Position numbers and translations under genes: made by a program. This document shows, one piece after another, positions 32,782 to 41,623 of a stretch of DNA of 64,000 bases. The notes beneath the pieces were generated by a model. It did not search any database. It was not told where the DNA came from and was given only the letters and a program-made list of their open reading frames with translations. Location: contig NZ_CP143545.1 in the NCBI RefSeq assembly GCF_046237625.1, positions 3,038,001-3,102,000 of the forward strand, written 5' to 3'. How positions within the stretch are numbered: position 1 is the stretch's first letter; every line of letters starts with the position of its first letter. Source of the stretch: Paraperibacillus esterisolvens. Lineage in GTDB: Bacteria; Bacillota; Bacilli; Bacillales; DSM-1321.

Positions 32782-33462
32782 TTAGAGACCCCCTTTAAAT
32801 GTATGTAAACTTGGTCTTTTTTTCTTTAAAGCAAGCAATCTATCCGTAATGATCCGACCTTCTTCCACATAAGCGCATTCCATACCCTGGACGTCTTCAA
32901 GCTCTTCTCCCGGTGCCCATCTCATCAATTCCCCGACCTTAAGCATGGAGGGCGTAAAAATGGGGGCGGTGATGACGGCATCTTCCCTGCCATTTTTCCC
33001 AGCATGGGCGATCCCCTTCAAGGCACCGAGTATAAAGATATTTCCCCCTGCAGCCACCTGCCCGCCCGGATTCACATCTCCGACCAGCAGGAGGTCTCCC
33101 GGGACTTCCAGCACCTGGCCGGATCGGATGATGCCAGCATAGGATGTGATGGCAGATTCCTCTTTCATCCGCACCGCCTCATCACGGCTTATGACATTGG
33201 ATTTAATTTCTTCAATATTAAATATCTTTTTCTGTAAAATAACTTCCTTTATTTGAACTTCCTGCTCCTGTGTCAAATACCGGTTCCCTGCATGCACCCT
33301 GACTTTCAGGGAAGGCATGTTTTCCTGGGTGCGGATATTGGCGGAGAGCTTGGAGTCAAGCTCCTGCAGCAGCTCTTGAAATGAACAAGAATCATCGAGA
33401 TGGAGGGTCAGCCCTTCTTTTGTTCCTTTAATGATGACATTTTGCAGCAATTTATTACTCAT
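32782..33462 (-). CDS. minC: septum site-determining protein MinC
   Basis: Inhibits FtsZ assembly at the poles in complex with MinD. The product of about 226 residues has an N-terminal FtsZ-binding domain (NVIIKGTKEGLTLHLDD at the start) and the C-terminal beta-helix (VLEVPGDLLLVGDVNPGGQ, then AAGGNIFILGALKGIAHAG). I chose the ATG at 33462; a GTG at 33477 falls in the GAGGTGA ribosome binding site. It follows mreD and precedes minD closely, as in B. subtilis. Confidence 0.96.
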   Translation of the reverse strand: MSNKLLQNVIIKGTKEGLTLHLDDSCSFQELLQELDSKLSANIRTQENMPSLKVRVHAGNRYLTQEQEVQIKEVILQKKIFNIEEIKSNVISRDEAVRMKEESAITSYAGIIRSGQVLEVPGDLLLVGDVNPGGQVAAGGNIFILGALKGIAHAGKNGREDAVITAPIFTPSMLKVGELMRWAPGEELEDVQGMECAYVEEGRIITDRLLALKKKRPSLHTFKGGL

Positions 33463-33559
33463 GACGGTATAATTCACCTCAACGATTTACTATTCGACAT
33501 ACCGAGCCTTTATCCTTTTTCCCAGAAACGAATAGAGCAGGTTTTTTTGTTTCAGCACG

Positions 33560-34072
33560 TCAGTCCCGGCCGTCATCCGCTTTTTCAATCAAGTACTTGA
33601 GCGGGAAAGCCATGATGATAACGGCCGCCAGGTTCAGGAGCAGTGTAGGCAGCAGCCTGATGGATGCAAATTCCTGGAAATCCATGCCCACATCATGTAT
33701 CAGGGTATTCACCTGAAAGACCATGCACTCAAGCGCCGCAATGGCCGCAATGGCAACCAGTGAAGCAACCAGAATGTTGGAATGCACCATCTTCATGACC
33801 CTCGAAACAAGAAATGCGAGAAAAGCAAATAAGAAAGCATATATCCCCAAAATCTCTGTATAAATGACATCAAATAAAAAGCCTGTCACCAGTCCATAAA
33901 TGATTCCGTTCTTGGACGAACCGAATATCGTTAAAAAAACGATAAATATGAATAAAAAGTGCGGCACAAAAATCCGGCTGCTGCCAAAGTGGCTTCCAGA
34001 GAACAGCTGGGCATAGGTGCTTTCCGCCATAAAAAAGAAAAGAGCGGAGAGCGGGAGGATTAGTCTGTTCAC
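33560..34072 (-). CDS. mreD: rod shape-determining protein MreD
   Basis: An integral membrane part of the elongation machine (MreBCD-RodA-PBP2). The 170-residue protein has five or so hydrophobic segments, with PHFLFIFIVFLTIFGSSKNG and GLVTGFLFDVIYTEILG, typical of MreD. The GTG at 34072 overlaps the mreC stop (GTGA), so translation is coupled. A GAGGA lies close upstream. Confidence 0.93.
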   Translation of the reverse strand: MNRLILPLSALFFFMAESTYAQLFSGSHFGSSRIFVPHFLFIFIVFLTIFGSSKNGIIYGLVTGFLFDVIYTEILGIYAFLFAFLAFLVSRVMKMVHSNILVASLVAIAAIAALECMVFQVNTLIHDVGMDFQEFASIRLLPTLLLNLAAVIIMAFPLKYLIEKADDGRD

Positions 34073-34950
34073 AGGTCCTCACCCTCTCTGCCTTCCCCTT
34101 CCGATGGATCGGCCGTGGCAATCGAGCGCTTTACAACGATCAAATGATTCACATCATAAAGCTCTGCGGCAGGTTTCACATACGCAACCTGCGTCAGCCC
34201 GTATTGATCCGACTCTACCTTTTCCACTTTCCCGACAGGCAGTCCTTTAGGGAAAACCCCGCCCATCCCTGAAGTGACAACATCCGACCCCTTTTTGATT
34301 TTTTCATCATAAGGGATCTTCTTCATAAGGAGCAGCCTGTCCTTCTGGTCAAATCCCTCGATAAAGCCATAAATCGGCCCCTTGCCTGGGATGCTGACGG
34401 ATATCCGGTTTTTCGGATCCATTGAACTCAAGAGCTGCACAGTCGATGTGAACTCGGTCGTATTCTTGATCTTGCCGATAAGCCCTTTTGAAGTCATGAC
34501 GGCCATATTCTTCTCAATTCCGTGCTTCTTCCCGCGGTTGATGATGACCTTTTCATGCCACATATCCGGATTGCGGGCAATGACTGTTGCCTGTATCGGA
34601 TCAAACTCTCTTAAACTCTCTTTTTTACCCAGGATGTCCCTCAGCTCGGTATTTTCCTTTTCCAGGTCCTGCACTTTCGTCTTAAGCTTTACGTACTCAT
34701 CAAGACGGGTTTTCAGCCTTTTATTTTCCTGATATGTATTTTCAAGGTCATTGACATTATCAAAAAAACCAGCGGCAAATTGGACGGGCTGATGGAAAAT
34801 ATTTTGGATAAAACCGGTCGTATCCTTGAGGAACCGCTCCGGCCAGCTGAGTTTTTCTCTTTCTCGAACAGAAAAACCAATCAATGCTACCAGGACGATA
34901 ATACTTACCAGCAGCACAATCAGCCTTTTGTTCAGAAAAAATTGCGGCAT
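34069..34950 (-). CDS. mreC: rod shape-determining protein MreC
   Basis: A bitopic membrane protein that links cytoplasmic MreB to external cell-wall enzymes. The product of about 293 residues has a membrane segment at residues 8-26 (RLIVLLVSIIVLVALIGFS), a coiled coil (residues 65-105) and a beta-rich external domain with ATVIARNPDMWHEKVIINRG and GLIGKI. I chose the ATG at 34950 with AGAGGTGAAAGC upstream; the longer frame is not supported. Middle gene of mreBCD. Confidence 0.96.
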   Translation of the reverse strand: MPQFFLNKRLIVLLVSIIVLVALIGFSVREREKLSWPERFLKDTTGFIQNIFHQPVQFAAGFFDNVNDLENTYQENKRLKTRLDEYVKLKTKVQDLEKENTELRDILGKKESLREFDPIQATVIARNPDMWHEKVIINRGKKHGIEKNMAVMTSKGLIGKIKNTTEFTSTVQLLSSMDPKNRISVSIPGKGPIYGFIEGFDQKDRLLLMKKIPYDEKIKKGSDVVTSGMGGVFPKGLPVGKVEKVESDQYGLTQVAYVKPAAELYDVNHLIVVKRSIATADPSEGEGREGEDL

Positions 34951-35070
34951 GCTTTCACCTCTATTTATTTCTGCCTGGCATGCGGGCTGTCCCTTGAAGA
35001 TGTGTACACACTCATCCGGGACAGCCCTCAGCATCAGGAATTATTGAATTACCATTTAAAAATGAGTGGC

Positions 35071-36093
35071 TCAGCGCGAATCTCTAGACCTGCCTTTAAA
35101 CAGGTGAATATGGTCCAGCGCCTTCCCGGTGCCGATGGCCACACAGTCTAGCGGATTTTCGGCGATTAGTACAGGCATCTTGGTTTCATCACTGATTACT
35201 TTATCAAGATTGCGGAGAAGCGCCCCGCCGCCTGTGAGTACGATCCCGCGGTCCATGATGTCAGCCGCAAGTTCCGGCGGAGTTTTCTCCAGCGTATTCT
35301 TCACTGAATCGACAATTGAATACACCGTATCATTCAGGGCCCTTGAAATTTCATCGGCTGTTATCTCTATTGTTTTTGGAAGGCCTGTCAGCAGGTCGCG
35401 TCCGCGGATTTCCATGTTTTCAATGCCTTCCGGCTCCCCTGCTGAACCAATTTCCATTTTGATGCTTTCAGCCGTACGGTCACCGATCATCAAATTGTAA
35501 TTCTTGCGGATATAATTAATGATGGCATCATCCATCTCGTCGCCGGCAATCCGGATCGACTGGCTTGTCACGATTCCGCCAAGCGAGATGATGGCAACTT
35601 CCGTCGTTCCACCGCCAATGTCAACAACCATGCTTCCTGTAGGCTCCCAGACCGGCAGGTTCGCCCCTATGGCAGCTGCAAACGGCTCTTCGATCGTGTA
35701 GGCGTCACGTGCGCCAGCCTGCCTTGTCGCATCGATGACGGCCCTTTCCTCAACAGCAGTGATGCCTGAAGGAACACAGATCATCACATACGGCTTGCGT
35801 GAAAACAAGCCTTTGTTCTTGGTGGCCTGTTTAATATAATATTTCATCATGATCGCAGTCGTTTCATAGTCGGCAATGACTCCATCCTTCATCGGCCTGA
35901 GCGCGACTACATTGCCGGGTGTGCGTCCTATCATGTTTTTCGCGTCATTGCCTACTGCAACGATCGATTTTGTATCCGTCTGAAAGGCAACGACCGAAGG
36001 CTCCCTCAGGACGATGCCTCTTCCTTTTACATAAACGAGTGTATTCGCGGTTCCTAAGTCAATTCCCAGATCTCTTGTTCCTATTCCTAACAT
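35071..36093 (-). CDS. mreB: rod shape-determining protein MreB
   Basis: The bacterial actin that directs lateral wall growth. The 340-residue protein has the phosphate-1 motif DLGIDLGTANTLVYVKGRG, phosphate-2 VVDIGGGTTEVAIISLGG, EEPFAAAIGA and IVLTGGGALLRNLD, all standard. It starts the mreB-mreC-mreD-minC-minD group; a 190-base AT-rich gap upstream holds several TATAAT-like boxes but no clear promoter pair. The ATG at 36093 has AGGGAGATAC upstream. Confidence 0.98.
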   Translation of the reverse strand: MLGIGTRDLGIDLGTANTLVYVKGRGIVLREPSVVAFQTDTKSIVAVGNDAKNMIGRTPGNVVALRPMKDGVIADYETTAIMMKYYIKQATKNKGLFSRKPYVMICVPSGITAVEERAVIDATRQAGARDAYTIEEPFAAAIGANLPVWEPTGSMVVDIGGGTTEVAIISLGGIVTSQSIRIAGDEMDDAIINYIRKNYNLMIGDRTAESIKMEIGSAGEPEGIENMEIRGRDLLTGLPKTIEITADEISRALNDTVYSIVDSVKNTLEKTPPELAADIMDRGIVLTGGGALLRNLDKVISDETKMPVLIAENPLDCVAIGTGKALDHIHLFKGRSRDSR

Positions 36094-36284
36094 CAGTTGT
36101 ATCTCCCTTTCCGGACAAAATGCATTTTTATAGTAAGTTTTTCATTAGGTTTCAGGTGGTTTATAATCTCAACTATATAATAATTGGACGTTTCAATTTG
36201 TACCATCTAATCAAAAAAATAGGAAAATAAACTCCTAAAAATCATAAATTATATTATATCTCATAGCAGAGAAATTTCATAGCT

Positions 36285-36971
36285 TCATACATAGCCTTTT
36301 TCTTTCAGACTGACATATTTCTTCTCGCCTATGATGATATGGTCAAGTACATCGATGCCAATGATCTTCCCGCATTCGCAAAGACGCTTCGTAACCTCTA
36401 TGTCTTCCCTGCTCGGGGAGGGGTCCCCGCTTGGATGGTTATGGACACAAATAATCGAGGCGGCTGACCTTCTGAACGCTTCCTTGAACACCTCGCGCGG
36501 GTGGACGATGGAAGCGTTCAGGCTGCCGATGAAGATGGTCTGTTTATGGAGGACTTGATTCTTGGTATTCAAATAAAGGCACACAAAATGCTCCTGAGTC
36601 AAAAAGCGCATATCATTCATGCAATAATCGGCACAATCTCCGGGAGAGCGGATCACATACCTGTCATCATCACATAAATTGCTGATCCTTCGCCCCAGTT
36701 CAACGGCGGCAAGTATCTGGATGGCCTTCGCCTCGCCGATTCCCTTGAGGGATACCATCTCTTCAAGCGAGGCATCAGCCAAGAGGCGGAGTCCGTCAAA
36801 ATGCGCAATCAGCCGGCCGGAAAGCTGCAGGACGGACTCGTTCTTCGCCCCCGTCCTAAGCAGCAGGGCAAGCAGTTCCTGGACTGAAAGGGCCCTGGCC
36901 CCTTCCTGGATAAAACGCTCCCTCGGCCTTTCATCCAGAGGAAAATCCTTAATCAGCATATTAGTAGTCAT
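36285..36971 (-). CDS. radC: RadC/YsxA JAMM-domain protein
   Basis: A 228-residue protein with an N-terminal helix-hairpin-helix part (SLKGIGEAKAIQILAAVELG) and a C-terminal MPN/JAMM metalloprotease-like domain with CVHNHPSGDPSPSREDIE, holding the HxH...D zinc ligands, and an upstream glutamate in the RxFL stretch. Once linked to DNA repair in E. coli, that role is disputed; the true function is unknown. It lies between maf and mreB as in B. subtilis. Confidence 0.96.
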   Translation of the reverse strand: MTTNMLIKDFPLDERPRERFIQEGARALSVQELLALLLRTGAKNESVLQLSGRLIAHFDGLRLLADASLEEMVSLKGIGEAKAIQILAAVELGRRISNLCDDDRYVIRSPGDCADYCMNDMRFLTQEHFVCLYLNTKNQVLHKQTIFIGSLNASIVHPREVFKEAFRRSAASIICVHNHPSGDPSPSREDIEVTKRLCECGKIIGIDVLDHIIIGEKKYVSLKEKGYV

Positions 36972-37021
36972 TTTTCATTCCCCGCTTTCTATTGAATCCG
37001 AAGCAGGGGACATCACCTCAG

Positions 37022-37588
37022 TCAGCTGTTCTGCATAAAAAGCTTTAATTCTCTGGATAAACGCGCAACCGGAAGGCCGACAACCGAAAAATAATCTCCG
37101 GCAATCTCCTTCACAAGCAGCGATCCATACCCCTGGATTCCGTATGAACCGGCTTTGTCAAAAGGTTCGCCGCTATCCAGATAATTCTCAATCTCCTTTT
37201 CAGTGAGATCCCAGAAAATCACTTCGGTTTTTTCAAAAAATGTTGTTTTCTGATTTTCTTTCATGATTGAGACACCAGTGAGTACATGATGCTTTTTGCC
37301 TGACAGACTTAGGAGCATGGATCGGGCGTCGTCCCGGCCAGCCGGCTTGCCAAGGATCCTGCCCTCATTTACCACAATGGTATCAGAGCCGATCACACAG
37401 GCATCCCCATGCTTATCAAAGACAGCCCGGGCCTTCCGTTCAGCGAGCATAATCACCGCCTCCTCAGGGGAGATGGTTTCTGGGAGCGTCTCATCGGCAT
37501 CGCTCGCCTCAATTTCAAATGGAATTTGTAAAAGCTGTAGAAGTTCTTTCCGGCGAGGGGACGAAGAAGCTAAAATAATACGGATCAA
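37022..37588 (-). CDS. maf: Maf-family nucleotide pyrophosphatase
   Basis: Hydrolyses dTTP/UTP-type or modified nucleoside triphosphates and is linked to septum inhibition in B. subtilis. The 188-residue protein begins IILASSSPRRKELLQLL and shows DADETLP, VIGSDTIVV (catalytic Asp), GKKHHVLTGV, and DKAGSYGIQGYGSLLV. The TTG start at 37588 has AGGTGAAAGA upstream. It precedes radC. Confidence 0.96.
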   Translation of the reverse strand: MIRIILASSSPRRKELLQLLQIPFEIEASDADETLPETISPEEAVIMLAERKARAVFDKHGDACVIGSDTIVVNEGRILGKPAGRDDARSMLLSLSGKKHHVLTGVSIMKENQKTTFFEKTEVIFWDLTEKEIENYLDSGEPFDKAGSYGIQGYGSLLVKEIAGDYFSVVGLPVARLSRELKLFMQNS

Positions 37589-37821
37589 TCTCTTTCACCT
37601 ATCCTTACTAATGCATGCATATATTGGGAGATACAATTCAATCGTATCAGAGTTAGAGAGGAGCTACAAGAAACGGGGAATTAAATTTTTTACAGGCTTC
37701 CTGCCGGCAGGTGCTGCTGTCTTTCTGGCTATGGGGACATGACTTTTTCGGGAAATGATTAGGGGACTTTTATTCTAGGTTATGGAACGGCAGCCGGCCT
37801 GGCCTGCGTTTGCTGTCGGGA

Positions 37822-37848
37822 AGAAAAAGGCTGCTTGAGCCTTTTTCA
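37822..37848 (-). terminator. terminator of spoIIB
   Basis: AAAAAGGCT (37824-37832) pairs with AGCCTTTTT (37838-37846) across a 5-base loop. On the - strand it ends in a T tract. It lies about 30 bases after the spoIIB stop; the rest of the 290-base spoIIB-maf gap shows nothing clear. Confidence 0.8.
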
Positions 37849-37878
37849 TATTTCCCGGAAAATACAAATTTCGCTGTT

Positions 37879-38868
37879 TTAGAGTGCAGAGTATAATTTC
37901 AGATAATCCAGAAGCTTTGCCTGCGCCTGCATCAATGAGCTTGTGTCTGCCGATGAAAGATAGATGGACGATGCTTTCTTAAGGGCAGCCTGCATATCAG
38001 CAATATTTTTATTTTGGGGCTTTTCCCGGTCTTCCATCTGCTTCACGGCGGCCTGCAGCCCTCCGGCATCATCAGCAGCCTGAGGATTCATTAGCTTTTC
38101 AGAACTTTTTTCAGCTAGCATGCCGTAAACGTTATTCATATTTTTGAGCGCCACACTATCTCCCGTGGAAATCTTCTTCGCCGGATTCCTTCCTATGTCA
38201 AGCTCCTTCCAAAAGGAATCCAGCTTCTTCTCTTTCATAAAGAGAGACAGATTTTTTGCTGCCCCAAGCGAATCTGCAGCTCCGATGATGAGGATAAACC
38301 TGCCGTCCTGTTCCAGCATCACCGCTTCCGTACCCTTCGACTGCAGCTCAGCCTGGACACCCTCTGCACTCTTTTTTGTGCTGTATATTCCTCCCTGGAC
38401 CACATAAGCTTTTAAAACAGGCAGGGATTGCCCGGCAGCTTCCAGGGCTTTTTCCCGCTGCGCTGTGGCTGCCGGTGCCGCACCTGCTTCGGCGGCAGCT
38501 TGTTCAGACTGAGTTTGGTCCTTCCCGGTAACGGTCTTCAATGCGATAAATCCAAGGCTTGTCCCAACGATGACGGCAAGAATGATTGACACCCACATAG
38601 ATGGTATCAGGGCACCCGGCTTCAGCACCTTGAAGTTGAAGCGTGCTTTTTTGGGCTGCGACTTGACTATGTATGGAGATAAAGAGTTCTTTTCATCAGG
38701 GCCTGCCGGCTCGGGAAGGATCCAGTCGAAGCTCTCTTCCGCCTCCTCAGATGCTGCAGCGGTTTCATCTATAGACAGCAGGCGCTCATCATTTTCAGTA
38801 TAAAAATGTTTCTCCCCGCCATTGAATTTAATAACAATCTTATTTTTCGGATTCTGGTCATGACTCAT
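37879..38868 (-). CDS. spoIIB: SpoIIB-type SPOR-domain protein
   Basis: A septum-associated protein that helps septal peptidoglycan thinning during engulfment. The 329-residue product has a cytoplasmic N-terminus (VIKFNGGEKHFYTENDE), one membrane segment at residues 92-111 (SMWVSIILAVIVGTSLGFIA) and an external SPOR domain (residues 148-220: KAYVVQGGIYSTKKSAEG onward), matching the B. subtilis layout and length (about 330). It sits between maf and the pilus locus; in B. subtilis its other neighbour is comC. Confidence 0.9.
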   Translation of the reverse strand: MSHDQNPKNKIVIKFNGGEKHFYTENDERLLSIDETAAASEEAEESFDWILPEPAGPDEKNSLSPYIVKSQPKKARFNFKVLKPGALIPSMWVSIILAVIVGTSLGFIALKTVTGKDQTQSEQAAAEAGAAPAATAQREKALEAAGQSLPVLKAYVVQGGIYSTKKSAEGVQAELQSKGTEAVMLEQDGRFILIIGAADSLGAAKNLSLFMKEKKLDSFWKELDIGRNPAKKISTGDSVALKNMNNVYGMLAEKSSEKLMNPQAADDAGGLQAAVKQMEDREKPQNKNIADMQAALKKASSIYLSSADTSSLMQAQAKLLDYLKLYSAL

Positions 38869-38904
38869 TTCCGCACCTCCTTTGTTTGATTTTCAACCAT
38901 CCTA

Positions 38905-39192
38905 TCATATGAACAAAAAAAAATAACAAGACTTTTGTCGTCTTGTTATAATTAGCTTTCGCCAAAACCTATTCTTTTCGTACAATATATTCACGGGATA
39001 ATTCATCAAACGGAACCGGGCGGCATCGCGCATGGTATGTGAATTGGCGAGAAACGCCTGATCTTTTGATACGGATATCAGGTTTCCGAAAGAAACTGCT
39101 GCAATAGCAGATAAAATCCCTAATATGGTGACTACCGCGAGCAGTTCGATCAAAGTCATGGCACTTTCTTCCCTCAGCCGGCTTGTTATCAT
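38905..39192 (-). pseudogene. small prepilin-like gene, frameshifted into its own terminator
   Basis: The N-terminus SAMTLIELLAVVTILGILSA is a type IV pilin/pseudopilin signal with Glu at +5; position -1 is alanine rather than glycine. The frame reads through the terminator hairpin and its T run, ending in RRQKSCYFFLFI, which is not a natural end. Adding one T in the run at 39008-39010 gives ...RFRFDELSREYIVRKE and a stop at 38969, 21 bases before the hairpin. This indicates a one-base deletion. Even repaired, the protein is only about 74 residues, so the gene may have been decaying already. It is the last gene of the main pilus operon. Confidence 0.75.
38915..38948 (-). terminator. terminator of the main pilus operon
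   Basis: On the - strand, TAACAAGAC pairs with GTCTTGTTA (9 bp) across a 7-base loop, followed by nine T. It separates the pilus operon from spoIIB. Confidence 0.92.
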
Positions 39193-39201
39193 GGCAGCTC
39201 C

Positions 39202-39930
39202 CTATGAATCCGTGCTTTCACTTTTGGGAAGCTCGGAATTATCATTAAAAGGGGTTTTCTTGTTAGCAGGCTCCGGCTTGTCCATCGGCGGGATGTCTTT
39301 CGCAAGATCGGTCAGGCCCGGATGATAAAACGCAGAAACTGTCACATTATAGACTAGCCGTTCAGGGTTCTGTTCGGTGGACATAATTTCCACTCCGCCT
39401 GTGAATTTCAAGGCCGACACCTTCATGATTCTCGATGAGTTTTCAATTGAAGAAATAAAGGCTTCGAGATTGCTGTATGAAAGTGACTGGACGGTAAGCT
39501 CGAGATCAACTTTTTTTACGCCTGGAGGCAGGCCGGCCTCCCCTTCCACCGCTCCGCTGTCCTTATCAGCAGCAGCCACAGCATTTCCGTTTTCTGCATC
39601 TTCTTCTTTCACGTTTAAGGAAACGATGAAGCTGTTGGATATTACCTCGGCTTTTTCAAGCTCCAGCAGAATCTGTTCCACCAGGGACTTAACCGGCAGT
39701 TTCTTCTGCAACTCCACCGTAGATTCAAACTTGCTGTCCCTTGCACCGCTTCCTTCTGACTGGAGCATGGATACCATTTTTTCCTCAGAGGAAAGCTCAG
39801 ATTTTTTGATGCTGAGTTCACTTTCGAGGGGATAAAGGAGTTTAAAATATAGAAAGACAATGACCGCGCCCACAAGCAATAGACTTAAGATAAGGGAATA
39901 GCCCTGCTTTCTTGTTAAACTGCGCTTCAT
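39202..39930 (-). CDS. pilO: type IV pilus inner-membrane assembly protein PilO-like
   Basis: Part of the PilMNO platform that links the cytoplasmic motor to the fibre. The 242-residue protein has one N-terminal membrane helix (residues 11-31: YSLILSLLLVGAVIVFLYF), a coiled-coil stretch (LESELSIKKSELSSEEKMVS), then an alpha/beta periplasm-side domain with KVDLELTVQSLSYSNLEAFI typical of PilO. The acidic linker (AENGNAVAAADKDSGAVEGE) and tail are less conserved. The ATG overlaps the pilN stop (ATGA). Confidence 0.85.
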   Translation of the reverse strand: MKRSLTRKQGYSLILSLLLVGAVIVFLYFKLLYPLESELSIKKSELSSEEKMVSMLQSEGSGARDSKFESTVELQKKLPVKSLVEQILLELEKAEVISNSFIVSLNVKEEDAENGNAVAAADKDSGAVEGEAGLPPGVKKVDLELTVQSLSYSNLEAFISSIENSSRIMKVSALKFTGGVEIMSTEQNPERLVYNVTVSAFYHPGLTDLAKDIPPMDKPEPANKKTPFNDNSELPKSESTDS

Positions 39931-40604
39931 GGGCTTTCCTCTCCTTTTTTAGCAGGCAGGTTTTTCTTCCCGGCTTCCTTTGCCGCTTCTTTCTTCGCGC
40001 CCTCCTGATTTACAAACAACTCATAAACCGCTGCGTACCGGGGTACGTACGTATCATTGTCCAGCTTGCTTTTATCATCGCTCTCTTTATTAGAAACATC
40101 CTCCCCCGTCAAGGCATTAACCTTGCCGAGCTTGGTCGAAAGTGTGGTCATCCTGACATTTTTCAGCCATTTGGATGTAGACAGCTCATTCAGATAAAAA
40201 GCAGCTTCCCTGCTCGTATCGAATTGGGTGGCAAGCATAATTTTACCGTCATCACCGGATTCGAATGTAATGATATATCCGCGCTCCGGAAGCAGGGAAA
40301 TTAAATGCTGAAGCAGCGGAACGGTCTTGACTTCATAGTTTTCCGCCCAGTCAATGGTCCGGTTCAGCTGTATCGCAGAACTGGAATTGGCGAGGCTCTC
40401 CTTTTTCAGTTCTTCTGCCGCACGCAGCTCCTGCTGGGTCTGAATCCGTTTCTCTGTGGCTGCGAGTTCATCTCTTTTAGCATCCCAGCTCCAGAGAGTA
40501 AACGCTAAGACAAAGGCAGCGATGAGCGCGAGGCTGACAAGTGACAGGATAAATCCGTAAGACCTTGGGTGCCTTCTCGGAAGCAAATTGATTTCAACCA
40601 GCAT
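39927..40604 (-). CDS. pilN: type IV pilus assembly protein PilN-like
   Basis: Partner of PilM and PilO. The product of about 225 residues starts with MLVEINLLPRR, the short N-terminal peptide that binds PilM, then has one membrane helix (residues 17-38: ILSLVSLALIAAFVLAFTLW) and a coiled coil before a small globular domain. I chose the ATG at 40604, with AGAGGT 6 bases upstream; another ATG at 40610 is in that site. It overlaps pilO. Confidence 0.88.
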   Translation of the reverse strand: MLVEINLLPRRHPRSYGFILSLVSLALIAAFVLAFTLWSWDAKRDELAATEKRIQTQQELRAAEELKKESLANSSSAIQLNRTIDWAENYEVKTVPLLQHLISLLPERGYIITFESGDDGKIMLATQFDTSREAAFYLNELSTSKWLKNVRMTTLSTKLGKVNALTGEDVSNKESDDKSKLDNDTYVPRYAAVYELFVNQEGAKKEAAKEAGKKNLPAKKGEESP

Positions 40605-40606
40605 GT

Positions 40607-41599
40607 TCATACCTCTTTCAGCGCCAGGCCAAGCGCAGCGTAATACGAAGGGGGCAAAGGGGCCTGGTTTACTGTCAGAATGGTCTCAGGAACAATTTTG
40701 TCGACAAACAAACCAAATCCTGTGACCATGACTTCAAATGCTTCCAGAATGAAAGGATTGTCCCCTGCAAGGAATATACGTGTGACCGAATGCTGTCCCT
40801 GGTGCAGAGTATATCTGTAGAAGTTCATGATCCTCTCAAGTTCCTTGGCGATATCATCGACGGCTTCTTCCAATTCAGCAGGATCCTTATCGTACACCAG
40901 CTGAGGCGAGCCGCCGCCGTCCAGTGATGTTTCCCAAAAAGAGAGGCTTCCGGTGAGCTGGATGTGCCTCATGAAAATCGGCCGGTTTTCCTCGAATATG
41001 CTCACTGTCATGCAGCCAACATCCAGCTGGACCATCAAAAGCCGCTCACTATCCCTGGGTTTATCCAGGGCATGATACAGGCGGTACAGAGAAAGCGGGG
41101 AAACATCAGCAGCGATAGGAACAAGACCACAGGCTTCCATCAGACTACTGTATTCCAAGACTACATCCTCAGGGGCGGCAAACAGCAGGATTTCCTTCCG
41201 GCCGTCCTTCTCCCCTATCACAGCTGTATCAAACACCGGCTCTTCGTATGGAAGATGGATGCTTGAGCCAAGCTCCATATACAGATAGCCCTTGATCTCA
41301 TCATCCTCCACATCGGCCGGCACTTCTATTTTCCGTACCACGATAAAAGGATCAGGAACAAAGATCCGCACCTGCCTCTTCTTTATCTTCCAGTCAGAGA
41401 CGCACTGCTCGAGAATGGTGGACAAAGTGTCCCGGTCCAGAATCCTGCCATCCTTGATCAACCCCGGCGGAAGCAGGTATTCCCCCCATCTCTGGACAGT
41501 CACCGGAACTGCCTGCTTCAGCTCAACATAGCGGATGACATGATCCTGGATCATCAGATTTACTATTTTATTATTATGAGAGAAGAATGAAAGGCCCAT
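40607..41599 (-). CDS. pilM: type IV pilus actin-like protein PilM
   Basis: A cytoplasmic actin-fold protein that binds the N-terminal peptide of PilN. The 330-residue product has VNLMIQDHVIRYVELKQA at the start, VRIFVPDPFIVVRKIEVPA, ADVSPLSLYRLY and the phosphate-motif-like QLDVGCMTVSIFEENRPIF, the arrangement of PilM/FtsA-like proteins. The ATG at 41599 has AAGGGGATT upstream. It lies between pilD and pilN. Confidence 0.9.
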   Translation of the reverse strand: MGLSFFSHNNKIVNLMIQDHVIRYVELKQAVPVTVQRWGEYLLPPGLIKDGRILDRDTLSTILEQCVSDWKIKKRQVRIFVPDPFIVVRKIEVPADVEDDEIKGYLYMELGSSIHLPYEEPVFDTAVIGEKDGRKEILLFAAPEDVVLEYSSLMEACGLVPIAADVSPLSLYRLYHALDKPRDSERLLMVQLDVGCMTVSIFEENRPIFMRHIQLTGSLSFWETSLDGGGSPQLVYDKDPAELEEAVDDIAKELERIMNFYRYTLHQGQHSVTRIFLAGDNPFILEAFEVMVTGFGLFVDKIVPETILTVNQAPLPPSYYAALGLALKEV

Positions 41600-41623
41600 G
41601 CTGCGAATCCCCTTTAATAATCA

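Noticed and set aside
37611..37742. Small + strand frame (MHAYIGRYNS to AAVFLAMGT) in the spoIIB-maf gap
   Set aside because: It has a hydrophobic end but no ribosome binding site or promoter, and it may be chance.
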